From assembly GCA_023450615.1 (NCBI GenBank), contig JAEXGT010000045.1, forward strand, positions 42,865 through 106,864: a stretch of 64,000 nucleotides of DNA, given 5' to 3'. The position numbers were made by a program, and so were the translations under genes. Below, one piece after another: positions 61,719-64,000 of the stretch. The number at the start of each line of letters is the position of its first letter. Positions within the stretch are counted from its first letter, which is position 1. Under the pieces are notes generated by a model. It was not told the origin of the DNA, searched no databases, and saw only the letters and a program-made list of their open reading frames with translations. Origin of the DNA: Pseudomonadota bacterium. Its GTDB lineage: Bacteria; Pseudomonadota; Alphaproteobacteria; Rhizobiales; Beijerinckiaceae.

Positions 61719-63044
61719 TTAAGCCCTAGACCCTGCAACAACTGGAGCGGAAGCCTCTTGCGCTTCCACTTCTTCTTTTTGACGCACCGTTTCCAGCGTA
61801 TCCCGCCGCACGATCAGGCAGAGGATCGCGAGCGGGATGCCGAGCGCCGCTGTGCCGGTGAAAAGCAGCGAATAGCCGTAAGCCTCCGCAACTGCGCCGG
61901 ACGCGCCGCCGATGAGCTTGCCGGGCAATGCATAGAGCGAGCTGAGAAGCGCGTATTGCGTGGCGGCGAAGCCGGGGGAGGTCAGGCCCGACATATAGGC
62001 GATCAGCGCCGCGCCTGCGAAGCCCTGCGCGAAATTGTCGATGCTGATGGTGAGCGTCAGTCCTGTGAGCGTGGCATTGCCTGCGGCGAGCCAGGAGAAC
62101 ATCACGTTCGATCCGGCGGCGAGGCTGGCGCCGATCAGAAGCGTCCACCAGAGCCCGATGCGGGTGAGCGCGAGACCGCCGCAGAAAGCCCCCACGATGC
62201 CGATCCAGACGCCGTAGAGCTTCGAGATATTGGCGATATCGGCCTTGGAAAAACCGAGGTCGATATAAAGCGGGTTCGCCATGATGCCCGCCATGAAATC
62301 CGGCAGGCGATAGCAGGCAATGAGCGTCAGGATCGGGATCAGCATCATCCGCTTGCGCTGAAACAGATCGGCAAGCGGCGCGATGATGGCCTGAGCGAAA
62401 GGGAGGTTCTTGCGAGCCTGGAGCTCGTCGATGCGGGGGGCGAGCAGGGTGCCGACAAGCCCCACCCCCATGAGAGCCGCCATGGACAGATAGGCGGAAG
62501 GCCAGCTTGCGAGTTCGGCAATGTAGAGCGCGCCCGCGCCCGCGCAGAGAAGAGCGAGGCGATAGCCGAGCTGGAGGCTCGCCGCCATCATGCCCTGACG
62601 CTCGGTCGGCGCCGCATCGATACGCCAGCCATCGATCACCACGTCCTGCGTGGCCGAGAAGAAGGCGATCAGCACGGCGGAGACGATGGTGAGGGGCAGG
62701 CTGACCTGCGGGCCGGTGACGGCCATGCCTGTGAGGCCCGCCACGACGCCGAGTTGCGCAAGAGCCATCCAGCCGCGACGGCGCCCGAGAAGACGCGCGA
62801 GAACCGGCACGTCATAACGGTCGACGATGGGAGCCCAGAGAAACTTGAATGAGTAAGCAAGGCCGACCCAGCTCATCAGGCCGATGAGCGTGAGCGAGAT
62901 GCCGGCCTCCCTGAGCCATGTGGAGAGCGTGCTGAACACGAGCAGGAAGGGCAGGCCCGAGGAAAACCCCAGAGGCAGCATGAGCGCAATGCGCCCGTCG
63001 GTCAGGACATCGCGAAGGGTTAGGCGGCGTTTGGCTTGGACCAT
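61719..63044 (-). CDS. ampG: AmpG-family muropeptide permease (MFS)
   Basis: A 441-residue MFS protein with about 12 hydrophobic segments. GFSSGLPFLLVFSTLSTWLR, then SFKFLWAPIVDRYDVP and SATQDVVIDGWRIDA are the AmpG signature. It imports GlcNAc-anhydroMurNAc peptides from the periplasm for recycling. The AmgK and MurU proteins in this window would act later in the same route. It is transcribed alone with a 77-base gap to the next gene on the same strand. Confidence 0.88.
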   Translation of the reverse strand: MVQAKRRLTLRDVLTDGRIALMLPLGFSSGLPFLLVFSTLSTWLREAGISLTLIGLMSWVGLAYSFKFLWAPIVDRYDVPVLARLLGRRRGWMALAQLGVVAGLTGMAVTGPQVSLPLTIVSAVLIAFFSATQDVVIDGWRIDAAPTERQGMMAASLQLGYRLALLCAGAGALYIAELASWPSAYLSMAALMGVGLVGTLLAPRIDELQARKNLPFAQAIIAPLADLFQRKRMMLIPILTLIACYRLPDFMAGIMANPLYIDLGFSKADIANISKLYGVWIGIVGAFCGGLALTRIGLWWTLLIGASLAAGSNVMFSWLAAGNATLTGLTLTISIDNFAQGFAGAALIAYMSGLTSPGFAATQYALLSSLYALPGKLIGGASGAVAEAYGYSLLFTGTAALGIPLAILCLIVRRDTLETVRQKEEVEAQEASAPVVAGSRA

Positions 63045-63121
63045 GTCAGGCTCGATTGATGATTCAGGATCAGCCCACTAGGACCGCGCTTGAAGCTGGC
63101 ACCTGAGCCCTTGCAGAGCTG

Positions 63122-63967
63122 TTAACGCGCCGTTGCAAGCTGCGTTGCGCCGGTTCCCGGTGTCTGGGCCACGGGCTGCTGCGCCAAGGTCTCTATGGCG
63201 TCGGCCACATGGTCGGCCAGGCAATCATAGCCCTTGTCGCTCATATGAAAGCCGTCGGACGAAAGCATGGAGCGCAGCTCCTCGGCGGAGCGGCTGTTCC
63301 AATCCTGCATGAGCGCATAGCGCGAGAAGACGGAAACCTTCCGCTCCTGCCCGAGATTGTTCACCGCCTGGACGAAGCGTTCGTAACGGTTCATGTCCTT
63401 GATGGTCGGGAAATACTGCTGGTCCAGAAGGATCAGGCTCGATCCTGCCGATTTCACGGCAGAGATGCCCCGCTCCAGAAGCGCGCGGAAGGCCTCTTCA
63501 TCGACGCCCTTGATGGCGTCGTTCGTGCCCACCTGCCAGATCACGAGATCGAAATTCTGACCCTTGAGGACCGCTTCCAGCCGCTCGATGGTCTGGATAA
63601 CGGTCTCGCCGCCTTTGCCTGCATTGACGACGGTGACGCCATCTTTCCAGCTCTCGCTCAACTCATCTTCGAGCTGGGCCGGATAGGTGTAATCGGGCGA
63701 GGAGGCGCCGGCGCCCTCCGTGGATGACGATCCGATGGCGAGAATGCGGATGGGCTCATGGCGCGCGATCTTACGGGTCAGGGAAGGCGCAGTGTCATGA
63801 ACCGTGAAAACCTTGCGCTTCGTCGCACAGGCCATGTTGTCCGAAGATGCCATGGCCGGCATGCCGAATAAAGCCAAGCTTAGGAAGAGAACTGCCCAGG
63901 TGACGGCGACAATTCGAGCCCCTTGGCCTGCTCTTTTCGACGGGCAGGCAGTTTTTGTTTGTTCCAT
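63122..63967 (-). CDS. SGNH/GDSL-type hydrolase
   Basis: A 281-residue exported hydrolase. Residues 17-40 (ARIVAVTWAVLFLSLALFGM, then PAMA) form a signal peptide or anchor. Block I is AIGSSSTEGAG with nucleophile Ser81, where Ser80 replaces the usual Asp of GDS; block III is WQVGTNDAI, with the family Asn; block V is DGFHMSD, giving the Asp-His pair. Lipids, acylated sugars or peptidoglycan acetyl groups are possible substrates; none can be fixed. It starts 33 bases before the end of the window. Confidence 0.84.
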   Translation of the reverse strand: MEQTKTACPSKRAGQGARIVAVTWAVLFLSLALFGMPAMASSDNMACATKRKVFTVHDTAPSLTRKIARHEPIRILAIGSSSTEGAGASSPDYTYPAQLEDELSESWKDGVTVVNAGKGGETVIQTIERLEAVLKGQNFDLVIWQVGTNDAIKGVDEEAFRALLERGISAVKSAGSSLILLDQQYFPTIKDMNRYERFVQAVNNLGQERKVSVFSRYALMQDWNSRSAEELRSMLSSDGFHMSDKGYDCLADHVADAIETLAQQPVAQTPGTGATQLATAR

Positions 63968-64000
63968 TCGAGATATCGCGCCAGTGCAAGAAGACTAATG

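Overview
This 64 kb window is a GC-rich chromosomal segment of an alphaproteobacterium, order Hyphomicrobiales. The gene content fits a Methylobacteriaceae-like organism (Microvirga/Methylobacterium type), but the genus is inference. The main evidence is collinearity with a backbone known from this order: rpsA-sppA-ihfB-lapA-trpF-trpB-trpA-accD-folC-trxA-addA-addB-murU-tsaE/amgK-divL-ahcY-HPr-EIIA-hprK-chvG-chvI-pckA (14.4-46.9 kb). No phage, integrase, transposase, CRISPR array, rRNA or tRNA gene was recognised.

Layout. 0-3.2 kb: end of coaBC, dut, an Rrf2 regulator with cysK, then three tiny genes for disordered hydrophilic proteins. 3.3-5.1 kb: typA. 5.1-6.46 kb: a long gene-free stretch with two divergent promoter-like sequences around a LexA-type box, a hairpin-rich segment and three kinds of dispersed repeat. 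6.5-13.9 kb: accessory genes (secreted TPR protein, lipoprotein-like protein, MOSC protein, DKNYY-repeat protein, argG, an HCCA-isomerase/DsbA-like protein, a small membrane protein).

14.4-46.9 kb is the backbone. Recognisable insertions are an isolated bchE-type cobalamin/radical-SAM gene between rpsA and sppA, an ornithine-cyclodeaminase-like gene between lapA and trpF, and two small genes between folC and trxA. The functional themes are translation (rpsA), nucleoid folding (ihfB), tryptophan, fatty-acid and folate synthesis, recombinational repair (addAB), peptidoglycan recycling (AmgK, MurU), cell-cycle signalling (DivL, with Tyr in place of the phospho-His, and a CtrA-type box upstream), the methyl cycle (ahcY), and PTS-type/two-component control of carbon and envelope physiology (HPr, EIIA, HprK, ChvGI, pckA).

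46.9-64 kb: an FAD oxidoreductase, an NhaD-like antiporter, a class II glutamine amidotransferase, a class III nucleotidyl cyclase, a GST, a low-GC orphan gene, polA, a ROK repressor with a divergent xylose ABC transporter (xylF-xylH-xylG), an AmpG-like muropeptide permease and a GDSL hydrolase. AmpG plus AmgK/MurU suggests the window carries much of an anhydro-muropeptide salvage route.

Most of the window is conventional. The items most worth following up are the stand-alone bchE, the divergent promoter/LexA-box locus with no gene assigned, the divL/CtrA-box pair, the disordered-protein operon, the low-GC orphan, and several clean palindromes or hairpins placed where they could control neighbouring genes.
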